A stretch of 64,000 nt of DNA from Dictyophora rubrovolvata (lineage: Eukaryota > Basidiomycota > Agaricomycetes > Phallales > Phallaceae). Below the pieces are notes generated by a model. The model had not been told where the DNA came from. It searched no databases and saw only the letters and a program-made list of their open reading frames with translations. The stretch covers positions 62,001-126,000 of the forward strand of contig CP114121.1 in NCBI GenBank assembly GCA_029959195.1, in the 5' to 3' direction. Position 1 is the stretch's first letter. Each line of letters starts with the position of its first letter. Positions 29,955-41,967 of this stretch are shown one piece after another. Made by a program: the position numbers and the translations under genes.

Positions 29955-31104
29955 TTAGATAGTCAACCTATTTCATAATAATGTATATTGTGAGTCTACA
30001 TAAGAATTTACACGCCGTTCTTTTACCAAGAGACTGTGCAGGTCTTATTCCTCGTTGGATAAAGTCTGCATGTCCCGACGCACCATCCCAAGCTTCCACT
30101 TCGTGCTTGCTTGAACTTTTTGAGCGGTATCATCAAACTTCTTGACATCGGTTGCAATCATTTTGTGAGGTTACACGGGCCAGTACGCAGGCAGGTGTTA
30201 CTTACTCCATGCGCCCGGAATTCAAGAGTAAGAATCAACTGTAAACTGGATAGAGTAATCTATCAGCTGAAGCGTTATTCATGACAATACGCGATGCTAT
30301 AGATCGCCATCTAACAGATTAAGATGAACTCACGGCAATGTGATGGCTGTAGACAGCAACGATCAACATCAAAGAAACGATAAGAATTGGCGCTTGGCCC
30401 AGACTGACTGTAATCCTAAGGTATAACAGCTTCTAAGACAAATCAATGAGGACGTGAGCAGGTTGATGACTTAATTCCACAGCAGTGGCAGGCAGACTCT
30501 AAAACAACCGAATAAACAAATGCGGTGGAACAAAGTATTGAAGTAGGTAGGTGAGACATGCTGCAATAGTATCAAGTACGTCGATGCAGACAATCCATCG
30601 GATAGAGAAACAACAGAGGCCGCAAAGCCCAAGTGAGAATACCGCGTCCGCATACGTTGTGAACAGTAGGGTCAATTTGACAAAGACATTGACAAAGTAA
30701 AATGGTCCGTTTATTCGAGCAATGGCTTGTGATAGTATCTAGCAAGAGCTTGGGTAAATGGAACCCAACAGACTACTAAACGCTGGGCCCGAATGGTGAA
30801 AAATATCGGATTCGTCCACTTGGATCATAACCCCCCTTCCCGCAGATACAGATGATGACGTGAGCCTCGATCGCACAGTATCTATGACTGTTGTTTCTGC
30901 TGTATGTAAAGTCAATCATGAGCGAATGAAAAGAACAGCAACCAACCATGTCAGCATGTATATCCTATGGGCAGGTGTTTTTTTTTTTTCTTTTTTTGGC
31001 ACGTCACACCAGTGTCACCGTTAGGGCGTTCAAGCTTGCCGGACACGCGTCTCCAGCGACCATTCTTTTTCCGTTACCGTTCTCTCACCCAAAGTTGACG
31101 TCAA
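29955..31104. other. Intergenic, no supported gene
   Basis: Short open stretches only. A hydrophobic minus-strand frame near 30471-30653 could be a decayed membrane protein but has no consistent exons. A T-rich tract at 30977-30997 lies upstream of the HNH gene. Confidence 0.35.
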
Positions 31105-32500
31105 ATGCAGTCTACAACCGTGGACGTGTACACGATTTTTGTTCACATAAACGTTCACCCAACACCTCTCTTAAAAATTCCTGTCTCAGACGTACTGAAA
31201 TATTCCTCGAAACCATTAAAATGGATTCGTTATGTGACTGGAGTGGTTCTGGGTACGCAAGGCATTCTATTGTCGCTGGATGGAGATCATCAAGATATTG
31301 ATGTTGAAACCGATAATACTACTTGGCGCAACCTCTTGTTTGTTGAAGATCGAGATATCCGATTCATTGATCACGATGGATTGAATCATTGCAAGTCTTC
31401 GCAGTTTACAACAGAAAGTCGTCTCGGATTCAGATTCGCAATCGAGGCAAGAGATCAATTTTGTGTCATTTCTGACCACATTGCCCGACTCAGTGATGCT
31501 GCTCATCTCATTCCTCACTCTAAAGGTAGTGGTGTAAGTATGTCATTCTCTCAAACATCGGCATTCGCTTAAATCTCCTAAGTATCTTCAACGCATCTGT
31601 TGTCACAGAACAAATCGAAACGAACCACAAATTGAGAGTATAAACAGTGTTGAAAACGGAATACTTATAACCCCAACACTTCACCGCTTAATGGACAACG
31701 CTCGGTTGGGTATTTTAAGAGTTGCGTTTACCGTCATATTTATAAATACAAAACATCATTCACTGAGAAGTTTTCAGACGCCGAACTTCGCAATGGCTTG
31801 TGAAGATGTGCTCCCGGCCACAAATATCCAGAATATCTCGTTCCGATTCACACCCCATTATTTTTTTGAAGAGGATGAACTTTTTCGACGTACATTCGCC
31901 CGAGACTGTCGTTTTCCAGCAACACTGGAGGAGGAGTGGCCTGAAGACTGGCCTCCAGCTTTCCTGTGGGACTTTATCTACGGTGTCATCATCGCCCAGA
32001 AGTATGGAATTCCCGACACAGTTAAAGATCTTAGGGACGATGACGCATATTACCCCGACGGTATCAAAACCACCGTTGAGAGAAATCTCGTGGACCTCGC
32101 TCATGCAAAACACGAGCACGACCAAAAAATTGCAGACCAGAATAGAGAAAGGAGCCAGAGAGCAAATAATAGAGATCGAGGTCAGCAGGATTGCATGGAT
32201 GCGTTTGACATAGTATTTGCTTTATGGACGCGCCCCCGATTTGGACGCTTTGGCGAGGAAGCACGTGCACAGAAGGAGGCCGAAATGATAGAAATGGAAA
32301 AAACGGTACAAAAAGCAAAAGCAAAGGAGGTTACCAAATGGCAACAAGAAGTTGCGGAGGCATGCGACCCTCGTTTCTACGCGTCACAGAGTCAAACTTC
32401 CACCAGCACTCCGTCCTCTCCCTCCTGCCCGTCCTCTCCATCATTATTAATACAAGATTCCCTCGAAAAGCTCGACTTGGCATTCGGCTCGTTAGCCTGA
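31105..32500 (+). CDS. HNH_2-type nuclease-domain protein
   Basis: Exon 1 31105-31533, intron 31534-31582, exon 2 31583-32500. The start (MQSTTVDVYTIFVHINVHPTP) and WIRYVTGVVLGTQGILLS are typical of a fungal family with a central HNH_2 domain. The nuclease core is FAIEARDQFCVISDHIARLSDAAHLIPHSKG (first His of the motif) then SVENGILITPTLHRLMDNARLGIL, which supplies Asn and His. The second half is helical and charged (KAKAKEVTKWQQEV), with an S/P-rich tail. The segment VAFTVIFINTKHHSL...FQ (57 nt) may be a retained intron with a weak donor or genuine coding sequence, as it keeps the frame either way. Such proteins are abundant in mushrooms; the substrate is unknown. No disabling change seen. 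Confidence 0.8.
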
Positions 32501-33691
32501 CTATATTCTCATTCATATCATTTTACTAGTGTTGCAAAGTAGAGCGTTGTTACATAATGAAGAGTCGCATAACCCTGAATTTAATTTCATTTAATTATTA
32601 TTATCATTTGTATATACATCGATAAATACACAAAATCTGTTCTCCACCCTTCTAAGCCCGAACTAGTTCTGCATCACGATTTACGATTTGTATATCTATA
32701 TAATAGTATAAATCGGAAATTGGTATGATATATATCATCCCGCAGCATATATGAGATTCAAGAATCTCTTTAAGGCCAGGCGTTGGTCTTCTTTTTCATA
32801 GCGCTAGAATTTTGCACATTGTGTATATAACGTACGTTGAAAGCGTTACATCTCCCTACCCACCTTCATCTCTACTCATTCGACTTCTCCAATCCTCATG
32901 TCTCGACGGGTGGAGCATCGGATGGTGTCGTGGGCGGGTATGACATTGTAAAGGATCTTGGGTGGACAACACAAAAGAAAAGACAAAAAACGGATTTATA
33001 TACAGAAAACAAAGATCACAGAACATGTGGTCACTTGTAGGCAAGCAAATACGATTGTCATGTTGGTCGTATACAGGCTTCAAGATAGCACGATGATATC
33101 TTATGCTTTCTGCATCGGTAAATGAACGCATTCGCGAAATCCAATCCAATGTTTATAGCGGGTTAGGAATATTATTGCGTTAACGAATAACAATGCAATT
33201 GCCTGACGGTTGAAGCGTTATTGAGTGAACAAAATACTGTATCTACAAAAGAATCAAATTGAAAAGACCGTAGAACCACAAAACAGATGAAAATAACTCA
33301 CTGTAATACAGAAAGTTTTGAACGGTGCGAATGAGAGTAGAGTGTATTGAACAAATCCTATAGTGTCTTGAGTCATCGGCGTTAGCTCTCGCCAATTAAA
33401 TTATTGTCATATACAAGTCTTGTTTAGTCTCGGGACACAAGTGCCTACTATTATTCCCGATAGATGAGTACTTGAGTCTTCGAGTTTCATTGACTAATGT
33501 ATTGTAATTGGTGTTTCGTATAGTTCAAACCTGCGAGTTACGTACCTATGATACGTGATTTTATTGGCACATTAAACTTGAATACGCCAAACATTCACAT
33601 TACTGATAATAAAGTAAACATATTTAACTGCAAGATCAATGTAGTCTGAGCCTTTACTCTGACGCCTAGCGCGCCTACGCATCCGCCGTCG
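32501..33691. other. Intergenic, no supported gene
   Basis: AT-rich, with a TATATAA-rich stretch near 32690-32740. No protein family match by eye. The truncated NACHT gene begins abruptly at about 33692. Confidence 0.4.
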
Positions 33692-36600
33692 GACGCTTTA
33701 AACGCTTTGGACGAGAGCGGGGATCGTCAAGGACGCGAAACTATTCTGGAGTATTTTTGGGTAAATCCTCGGAACTTCCAAATAACTATCGTATCATCAT
33801 TACTTCTCGTCCGGAACAAGATATTGAGTCTATATGCGACAACTCTACAACCGTGCGCTGTAAACGGTTGGAAGAGATTGTTCGAGAGGAAACACTCTCT
33901 GATATCAAGCATTATATCTCTAGTCGGCTGAAAAGGATAGCACGGACGCTGGACACGATAGATAGAGATTGGTGTAACGTATTGGCCGACCGTGCCGAAG
34001 GTCTTTTTCAATGGGCAGAAACTGCATGTCGGTTCATAGATCCCTCACTTCAACATCCGCCTTTGATAGAAAAGCGATGGAGAACTTGCATTTGGAGATC
34101 ATCCACCTTTCTAAACGATTTATATGGCTTGTATAGTCGTGTCGTGTCGAGTCAACCAGAATCCGAGGACGTTGAATTTCGGTATCATTTCAAATTGGTG
34201 GTAGGAGCAATTCTGGTGACGCGGGAACCTCTTTCGATAAATGCACTACAAAATATCTTTCAAAATGTCATCCCAAGTATTCAATCAATACTATACCCCT
34301 TTGGTTCCCTTTTCGTCGGTATTCGTGATTCGTCGGTCCCTATCCGACCTCTTCACACATCTCTGTTTGATTTTTTCAACCATCAAGGCACAGGTTCAGA
34401 CAAGAACCCGTCCTATATCGATACCTCAGACCAAAGGATCCTGACACTTGGATGTGTCAACTTGATGAATCGGATGCTTAGATTTTGTAAGTTAATTAGT
34501 CTCTTCCCTAGTGGTCGGTAACGACGACTAGTATTACCTGTAAGTTAATTAGTCTACAGGTGTGTAAGTACGCTATGTTATTGTATCGATGTGGTTTACT
34601 CACCTCTTCCCTAGTGGTCGGTAACGACGACTAGGGGAGAGGTGACGCGCTTGTACTACGCGTGTAGGGCGTGATACTGGCGCTTAGTGCGCCGGATTCT
34701 AACAGATTTAACATTTGCAGTCTAGAGACTTCTCATCTACGCAATCGAGATGTACCCGATATCCAAGCGCGAGTGGAGAGTGCAATTCCTGTGCATCTGT
34801 CATATGCATGCCGTTTCTGGGCGTTACATCTTCATTCTTCAAGTCTTGATAACGACATCATGGCTGAACTCCGTGTTCTGATGCGCGTTAAACTATTATA
34901 CCTCGCTGAGGTACTCAGTCTCTTAAACGAAATCGAGCGATGCTGTTCGGCGATGATAATATTGAAAGACTGGTCGGAGGTCAGTGCTTTTGGCGTATCT
35001 TCTCTTAAAATCTCACTAACAGAAAGTACCAGAATTTAGACAGTGATCTAGCTGCCCAGGCGTCGGATGCATGGCAGTTCTGCCGAGCTTTCGGGGAAGT
35101 GATGATGATTAGCACGCCTCACCTTTACCTTTCCGCTCTACCATTTGCCTCCACGGATTCATTTATATTTAAGCAGTATCTTCCCCAATATCCTCGGCTT
35201 TTTGGTATTGACATTGGTCAATCCACCCGTTCTATTGTTGCCGAAACTGGCATCATGAAAAGTCACCCTTCAAGCTCTTCAACTTCGACATCATTCGCAT
35301 TTTCTCCACAAGGGAAATACATCGCGAGCGGTTTCGATAACGGCGAAGTTTGGTTGTGGGATTATAGGACTGGAGAACAGACGAATCGCTGCAAACCCAA
35401 TTTATCAAGTCAAAAAGCTGGGATCAGCGATATCATTTTCTCGCCGAACGGAGAAATCATTTATGGTTGCTTCATTGAGGCGAAATGTATTCTGATTTGG
35501 GATGTCAAGGCGAATAACACGAAACAAGAATCTTATGAATTCACCATCAAAGGCTCATGTCGTTTCTTCACTATCTCCTCAAACGGGTATTATATTGCCT
35601 TTGAATCCTACAATGGAGAGGTATTCATATTTGATCGGCAGAATCGCCAAATGATTACTTGTTTCGACACTATTCCAGGAGGCACGTTGACCGCCCCGGC
35701 TAGGAAAGACAAAAAAAGTGTATTTTCTCCTAACGCGGGCTTATTTGCTTTTATTGGAAGAAGCGATGGTGTATGTGTATGGAATACCGGGAGACGAGAG
35801 CTTGTTGCATCTTGGAAGGAGTTCCCTAATTGCTTGGCACTCACTGATGACTACATCGCCTTTTTCAGAGAACCGTCTTTAGAAGTTTGGGATGTAACGA
35901 CGGTCAAAAGTGTTCTCAGTTTTCGACCTCAGGTTGGCGTTGGTGCCGTCCAAATTTCCGCCGATAACCATTTTCTCCTTTCTTCTTACGGTTATACCTG
36001 CTGCATCTGGTCCTTGCCCGCAGGGCAATTGATTCGTACATTTTTAATCGACGATAATATCTTGGACTTCGCACTTTCACCTGATTTGGGATACGTCGCA
36101 TTAGGCGTAGATGATGGCAAAACATATGTCCAACATTGGGATAGAGGCGTCCAGTCCACAGACCAAGATTCAAATATCTACGACATTGCGGATTATGATG
36201 ACTCTGTCATCAACAGAATTTGGCTTCAGGGAACGTGCCTTGTTCTTTTCCTTGACTCGAAGATCCTTCAAGTTTCGGATACCGGGACAACGAGTAAAAT
36301 TATCTTCATGGTCGTGGTCAAGGAGAAATCTCCCGTCGTAGTTTTTTCCCTTGAGAACGTAGTGTATGTAGCCTATGTCAGTGATGACATGCGCTGCAGT
36401 CTCTGTCTTTGGAACAAATCGGAAGAACAGTTTATTCTTGACACATCGGAGAACCATATTACCGCACTTGCATTTTCCGCTACCACCAATTACCTCATTT
36501 CCGGTGACGATCGGGGAACCATAAAAATATGGGACATACATACCCTGCACTTAATTGGCGGACCGTACAACATTGAATCTCCCATAAATATCCTTCTTTT

Positions 36601-37597
36601 CTCGCCATCGGGTACCAGCGTTCTTGTTTCATATAGAAAGCTTTCCGGCGACCGATATTTTGAAGTTCGAGAATGTCTATCAGGCAATACATCAGTCGAA
36701 CCTACCAGGTGCGCCGCCTCTGGAGTTAAATCTCTCGGACTTGATTTAGAAATCATCTTTTCTGCAAATGGAAAGCACATTGCGTGTACTGCAAGAGGAG
36801 GACTTCAGATTTTTGATGTTGCAACAGGGGAGGAAGTGGGTTGGGTGAAACTCTCGGAACTTTCGGTTGAAAGCCTCTCCAAAAATGGAAAATACCTTGC
36901 GTGGGTCACTAACGAGGAAGACTGTGAAGTAAAACTTTGGGATATAGACAACAATATGATACTAGAAGGTTTCCGTTCACCGCACCCCGTCCAATATCTG
37001 TTTTTCTCCAACGATTCGACCCAAGTAGTAACAGTAACCGATAATATCGATGGGAACGAGTATGTCGGCATATGGGATGTACTAACAAAAGAGTCTGTCA
37101 CTGTCAAAACATCACAATATCCTGGGTTGTACACTCTAGCTTTAGATGACAAGCACCTCGCACTGGCTGTTGTTGGACATTCAAGTTTAACTTGGACTTT
37201 GCAGTTGCGCACGCTCGCAGCTACATTCAGGTTTGACGAAAACCATGATCCCACATTTCCTCGTTCAAACCTACTGGAATCTATCATCAACAAAACTCCA
37301 TCGGATAGGACGAACCCTGTGATGACATCCACATCCGACTATGCGTTAATAGCATGGAATAAAGCCCTATTTTCATACTTTTCCGAATGGAAAGACGGCT
37401 ACATTCTGGGTCCTCACGGGGAGTTATTGTTTTGGGTGCCAAAAGAGAGAAGAGAAGGTCTTTGGTTTCCGGGGGTGGTGCACGTAGCCACGGGAGCGGA
37501 AAAGATTATAAAACTCAATTTTACTAATTTTGTACATGGTACACAATGGACAGAGTGCAAAGGTGTTTCTACTTTAAGTATGCTTGATGTAATTTGA
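33692..37597 (+). pseudogene. NACHT-WD40 (NLR-like) protein gene, 5' truncated
   Basis: The frame opens at a Walker-B-like DALNALDESGDRQGRE; the P-loop and N-terminal effector are absent. A one-base shift in a T5 run near 33755 changes frame to GKSSELPNNYRIIITSRPEQDI. The NACHT winged-helix region follows (AEGLFQWAETACRFI, FKLVVGAILVTREPLSINAL, SSVPIRPLHTSLFDFF). A 219-bp TG...CA insertion lies at 34486-34704. After an intron at 34980-35032 the gene runs open for over 830 codons of WD40-type blades, with ends such as VWLWDYRTG, ILIWDVKA, LEVWDVTT, IKIWDIHT, VKLWDIDN and VGIWDVLT, stop at 37597. Intact relatives act in fungal non-self recognition. This copy cannot bind nucleotide normally; the WD40 part alone could still be expressed. 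Confidence 0.8.
34486..34704 (+). mobile_element. 219-bp TG...CA element with GATTT target duplication
   Basis: Begins TGTAAGTTAATTAGTC and ends GATTCTAACA, flanked by GATTT (34481-34485, 34705-34709). Removal restores the NACHT frame (MLRF joined to NICSLETSHL). Internally it holds two copies of TGTAAGTTAATTAGTC and two of CTCTTCCCTAGTGGTCGG...GACTAG. A solo LTR or very small LTR element. Confidence 0.85.
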
Positions 37598-38469
37598 TAG
37601 AATATCATTACGTTATTTAATAACATTCACACACCGAGTTTTGTGTATTAGCGGGACTCGAGGGATAAGCGTACGACACCTAGCTGGGGAGGGTTGAACT
37701 TGGGTTAAAGTCTTTGTCCCCTTTTCATGTTGTCTGTTACACGATATTCATGTTCTTCAGTCTCATCCTTTACAGACTTTGTTATACTTGAAACTTAAAA
37801 CTTCAAGTAGTGAGAGGAATGCAAGTATGCGCTTTTGGGCAGTCAATGACCGCGTCAGCGAGAACCCCTTGGTGGAGACGATATATATACTCATTTCATG
37901 CGTATGTTTGAGATTGTTCTATGCATATGTATGAACTTTCTGTACGATTGTCGGTAGATTTGACTTTTTCTTGCTATGCTCCCACCGAATATTGATTGTA
38001 CCCATTGACAGTATTTGAGTTTTTAGTCTGGCAGAGACCGTCGGAATCAATTCATCCCAATGCCACTGGGTGTTTGGCAAGCTGATGGTGAATTTGTAGA
38101 AGAGGCGCGACTCAACTGACAAGATCATGCAATTGGCTGCGCTATTCCGTTGATGATGTTTCTTTTGGCTCTGCAGCATGATATGAGAAGTCGCCTCATT
38201 TGGGCGATGACGGGTGTCAACGGCGTTAAATGTATTCCATACATACATCGCAACGGCACCAATTTGAATTTTATCTCTATCTGAAGACAGTGTATAGATT
38301 TGTGAGGCAGCGGCTAGTTGCGAAGGACTCGGTGATGTTTAGCCATTGTGTCGATTTGTACCTTATTTTTTTCAACCTCTCAATAACCTCGGTCACTGCT
38401 CCTCTCAATCCACTCATTCATTCCCTCCTGTTCTTTCAGAAATTTGCTTAGTGGCTCTTTTCCTTAGTG
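37598..38469. other. Intergenic, no supported gene
   Basis: 3' flank of the WD40 gene and 5' flank of membrane-protein A. A T-rich segment lies just before 38470. No gene model supported. Confidence 0.4.
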
Positions 38470-40183
38470 ATGACGTTTTTGAACTTCACATTTCAAGGTA
38501 AATCGTTGCTTTGTCAGTTTTACACATTGATACCAAAGTCAATAATCAGACTCGTCACCGCTGATAAGCTATTCACTTGGACAGTGGACAGAAGGTATTG
38601 AAAAATTTGCTGAGATTTTACTTTCCTTACGCGATTTTTATTTCGTTAGGCAGTCGAACTAATGACACATTTGCTTCGGATTATTCGCAAGGATCCTTTA
38701 AGGTGACGTTTGACCGTGGGGCAATCGCCACATTGACTTTCATAGGTACTTGATAATTAAAACTGTCAGCTTCAATTTCACTTTATAACTCATCATGAGA
38801 AGGGAGTAGCATGACAATATACGGGTGAGCGAGAGCATAAGCAAAGATCTGCGCCACATTTGCTCATTGCAGTATGTAGAGCAAAGCGGCTTAATCACGG
38901 AAATTACTCTGCCGTGTTGGACAATGGACCCCAGTTTATCGGTGATGGAAATGGCGACAATATTTTTCAATTTCCTCTCTGGAATGCTCAGAATTTGGCG
39001 TATGGCTGGCATACGGTTGAGATCACTAATATACCTACCGGGCCTCAAAGTGAGTATTTGGACTTAGACTTTGTTTCTATCGGGAGGGAAATTGGACCTC
39101 CTGGGTGAGCTGACGTTCGAACATGTACTGGAAAGAACGATTTACTTAATTTGGATATATTCAGTTATACTGGTCCATTTTATAACGTAACGGTTGACGA
39201 TGAATCGCCTTTCGTAGTCTATAATGGATCCTGGTTACCCATGTTATCCACAAGTGCATTCAATTCTTCTCTTCACAGCACCATCGATGAAGGATCCAGC
39301 GTATCTCTATCTTTTCAAGGAAGTTCAATTGTATGTTCTTTATCATTTTCTTTCCAAATTAAATCTAGTTTGTCACCTATCCGCTCAGGAGCTTTATGGA
39401 CTTTATGCCAATGCGCCTTTTCAAGTAAATCTCGATAATCAACTTAGTCCAGTAGACCTAGCTGGGCCAAATGTAGATTTAAATGCGCAACAACAACACC
39501 CACAAACTTTACTTTTCTATGCGGACGGGTTGGATGAAAATGAAACACATATTGTGAAATTGACCAACACAGTCTCCAACGCGGGGAGACCTTTCTATTT
39601 TGATTATGCAATTATTCGGAGCAGTCAAGCGTGAGCTTCTTTTGCCTACAATAAAGAAGCTATTGTTCTAATAACTGTTCATAGTTTCTTTCATGATACT
39701 CCTAGTCTAAATCCTAGTTCCACCGTGGCAACGTCCATGTCCACATTACCCGCATCCGCAGACAATCCGAGCACTAATACTACTCCACGAACGCGATCAG
39801 TCTCGGATGGAGCCACTGTTGGGGCTGTAGTTGGTGGTGTATGCGGACTCATAATTCTTGTTTTTGTCGGTTTTTTTTTTCTTCGTCGTTCACAATTCCA
39901 TCACTCTCCACGTCCCAAATCCATTAATGGAAAAAATGCCCGTCAAGGTCTCTTGGTTCGAATTCGTGCTAGATATGGTGGCATAACTCCCTTTATTTTG
40001 CCATCAACTGCACAAGCCTCAAGTCCTTCAGTTCCGAGCTTCAATGTCCCCGGTGTAATCACTTTCAGCAAAAGCCCATATCCCAGTACCGTGCCCAATC
40101 AACCTGTAACTCATTTTCGGCTAGCCTCAATCGCATCGGAATCGGATTCCAGACTTTCTGAAGCACACCCGCAGCATCGATGA
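38470..40183 (+). CDS. Single-pass membrane protein, paralogue A
   Basis: Eight exons: 38470-38497, 38550-38594, 38650-38745, 38803-38824 (22 nt), 38880-39104, 39165-39330, 39389-39630 and 39685-40183; 440 residues. The N-terminal half has two beta-rich domains: one with GSFKVTFDRGAIATLTFIG and NHGNYSAVLDNGPQFIGDG, the other with VTVDDESPFVVYNGSW, ELYGLYANAPFQVNLD and GRPFYFDYAII. It carries several NxS/T sites, so it is probably extracellular. An S/T-rich stalk leads to a Gly-rich transmembrane helix (GAVVGGVCGLIILVFVGFFFLRR) and a cytosolic tail ending LASIASESDSRLSE. No classical signal peptide is visible after MTFLNFTFQ. Three paralogues (B, C, D) lie at 55.7-63.7 kb on the other strand; the tail is closest to C. 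Function unknown; a cell-surface sensor is a guess. Confidence 0.85.
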
Positions 40184-40476
40184 CTGTTGATCATTCTTAG
40201 AGGTCCGCTAGCTCAGCGAAGGACTATACTTACCACTCAAGCACATGTTTTCCAAGAAAGGGCCGAATGAGGTCGTCACCAATAGATAATGGGCGCGCAT
40301 TATTATGGATGAAAATGTCATTTCCGGATGTATTATTTATTTAAAAGCTCTCAATTGAACAAATCCTACAATATCAAGCTCAGAAAGTAGTAAATGGCTG
40401 ATTTACCATTGGGAATACTAATCGGGTATGAGTTGAAAAAATTCCAAGTTTCTTGGCCGACCCGAAGAAACCATAA
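40184..40476. other. 3' flank, no gene
   Basis: Short intergenic spacer between convergent genes A (+) and the hypothetical gene on the minus strand. Nothing recognised. Confidence 0.4.
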
Positions 40477-41222
40477 TCAAGTCGATGCGGTTTCAAACCA
40501 ACAGAATGTTGACAACGGTGCATTTTGTGTCTTTCTCCCTTGGTATTGGTGAGTTTTGGGGAAAACGAAACTCAGCGGCACCATCTTCACCGACTCGGAA
40601 TGCCGAAATTCATCGGAGTTTGAAACCTTGCCGAAAACTTCAGACTCGTCCAAAGGTGCCGGTGAGTGTAGGAAGCGTAGAATCATGGCTTGGCTGATTT
40701 TTTCGTCACTGACAGTGTATTCACTAGGTTGAAAAGTCATTAAAAGAACAATATTCTGCAAGTTTTGCCAAAAAGAAAAAAAAAAGGGATGTAACCATGA
40801 TATGGCTACCAAACTGACAGAAATCATAGAATTAGAAGATGCCAAACAGCAGGTAAGACAATCCGAGGTTCGCAAGTGTCATAATTGTACCGATGCTTAC
40901 CATTAAACATCAGTGACATCGGTTCTTTTAAGGAGATGGACAACACAGAGTAACATCGAACAGAGTATTCCAGCTTTGAAGTATGGTTGAAAATGGAAGA
41001 AAGTACTTGAGTGTTGAGGCCTGAGGCCCGAGGAATTATAGTGGTCTGCAAAATGGTTTTTCTCGGCGGGTGTTCGAGAAACAATGGTACGAGCAACAAA
41101 AAATGCTTATGAAGACTCACACTTACTACGTAAACCCCTCCAGAATCATTCAAAATGCATGGACTCCAAACACCCGATTGGTCTTTTGAATTCTGTTTAG
41201 AAGACCTCGGAGCCTCGGACAT
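40477..41222 (-). CDS. Hypothetical protein, multi-exon
   Basis: Exon 1 41222-41127 (MSEAPRSSKQNSKDQSGVWS, 32 codons) and exon 2 41045-40901 (TTIIPRASGLNTQVLSSIF...SISLKEPMSLMFN) have good GT...AG borders. A last coding stretch ends FVFPKTHQYQGRKTQNAPLSTF...ETAST with TGA at 40477. The joins between 40900 and 40760 are not certain. The product is short, without transmembrane segment or known motif. It may be a lineage-specific gene or a transcribed remnant. Confidence 0.4.
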
Positions 41223-41967
41223 TACATGGTACGGCGGCTTGGGCTTGTTGGGGCGATTTAAGGGGTAGGATTTAAATGATTAGGCGAGTGATGGAAGCCG
41301 ATGGGTTCTAAAATCCAGGCTGACGAGTACAACAGCATGCATTGACGACTCGGTTCGCTCCGCCTCAGTCACTCAATTCGAAAACACCGGACAATGGGAA
41401 AACAACGACCCACACGAAGGGATCACCCCTATCTTTGGGTATGTCATTATGCCCAATCTACCCGACCCTGGCGGGCCCATTGTATCTGGGCTAGGTGTTG
41501 AAACGACAGCGGCAAAAAAGCAAAACGACCATTAGAAAAGTTGGATAGGTATTCCGACAAGTTCAAGCTTAGGTCTGGAAGTTAGACTTATTAAAAAACG
41601 TTTAGGGGATACTGGACCAGATCTGAGGCGTAACTCAAACCTCGCACTTAGTCTAACCCTAAACAGGATGAAAAACAACCCACCCCTACGGTGACCTACG
41701 GAGCAGCCGAAAGAAGTTAGCCTTATTTGCGCATAGGTCGACTGAATGGTTTCAATTTGCGATGACAAAAGTTATCAATATGTATGTACTCGGGGTCACG
41801 TTAAACAATCCCGAAGACCAAACATTCTTAATTGAGTTTAGTAACCGTGTGTGGTATGTGTATAAAAGGTCGAGCTCATGTTGCGTCCGGCCTGATCTTT
41901 CCGTTTTCGCTATCGCACGCGATCCTCTAGGGAACTTCGCTCTCATCTTTTTGTTCGGAGTTGTAAA
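41223..41967. other. Intergenic, no supported gene
   Basis: Promoter region shared by the divergent hypothetical gene (-) and P450 gene (+). A TGTATAAAAGG TATA-like box is at about 41858-41868, roughly 100 bp before the P450 ATG. Confidence 0.45.

Noticed and set aside
30471-30653. A membrane-protein gene on the minus strand
   Set aside because: Hydrophobic composition only; no exon series, no conserved motif.
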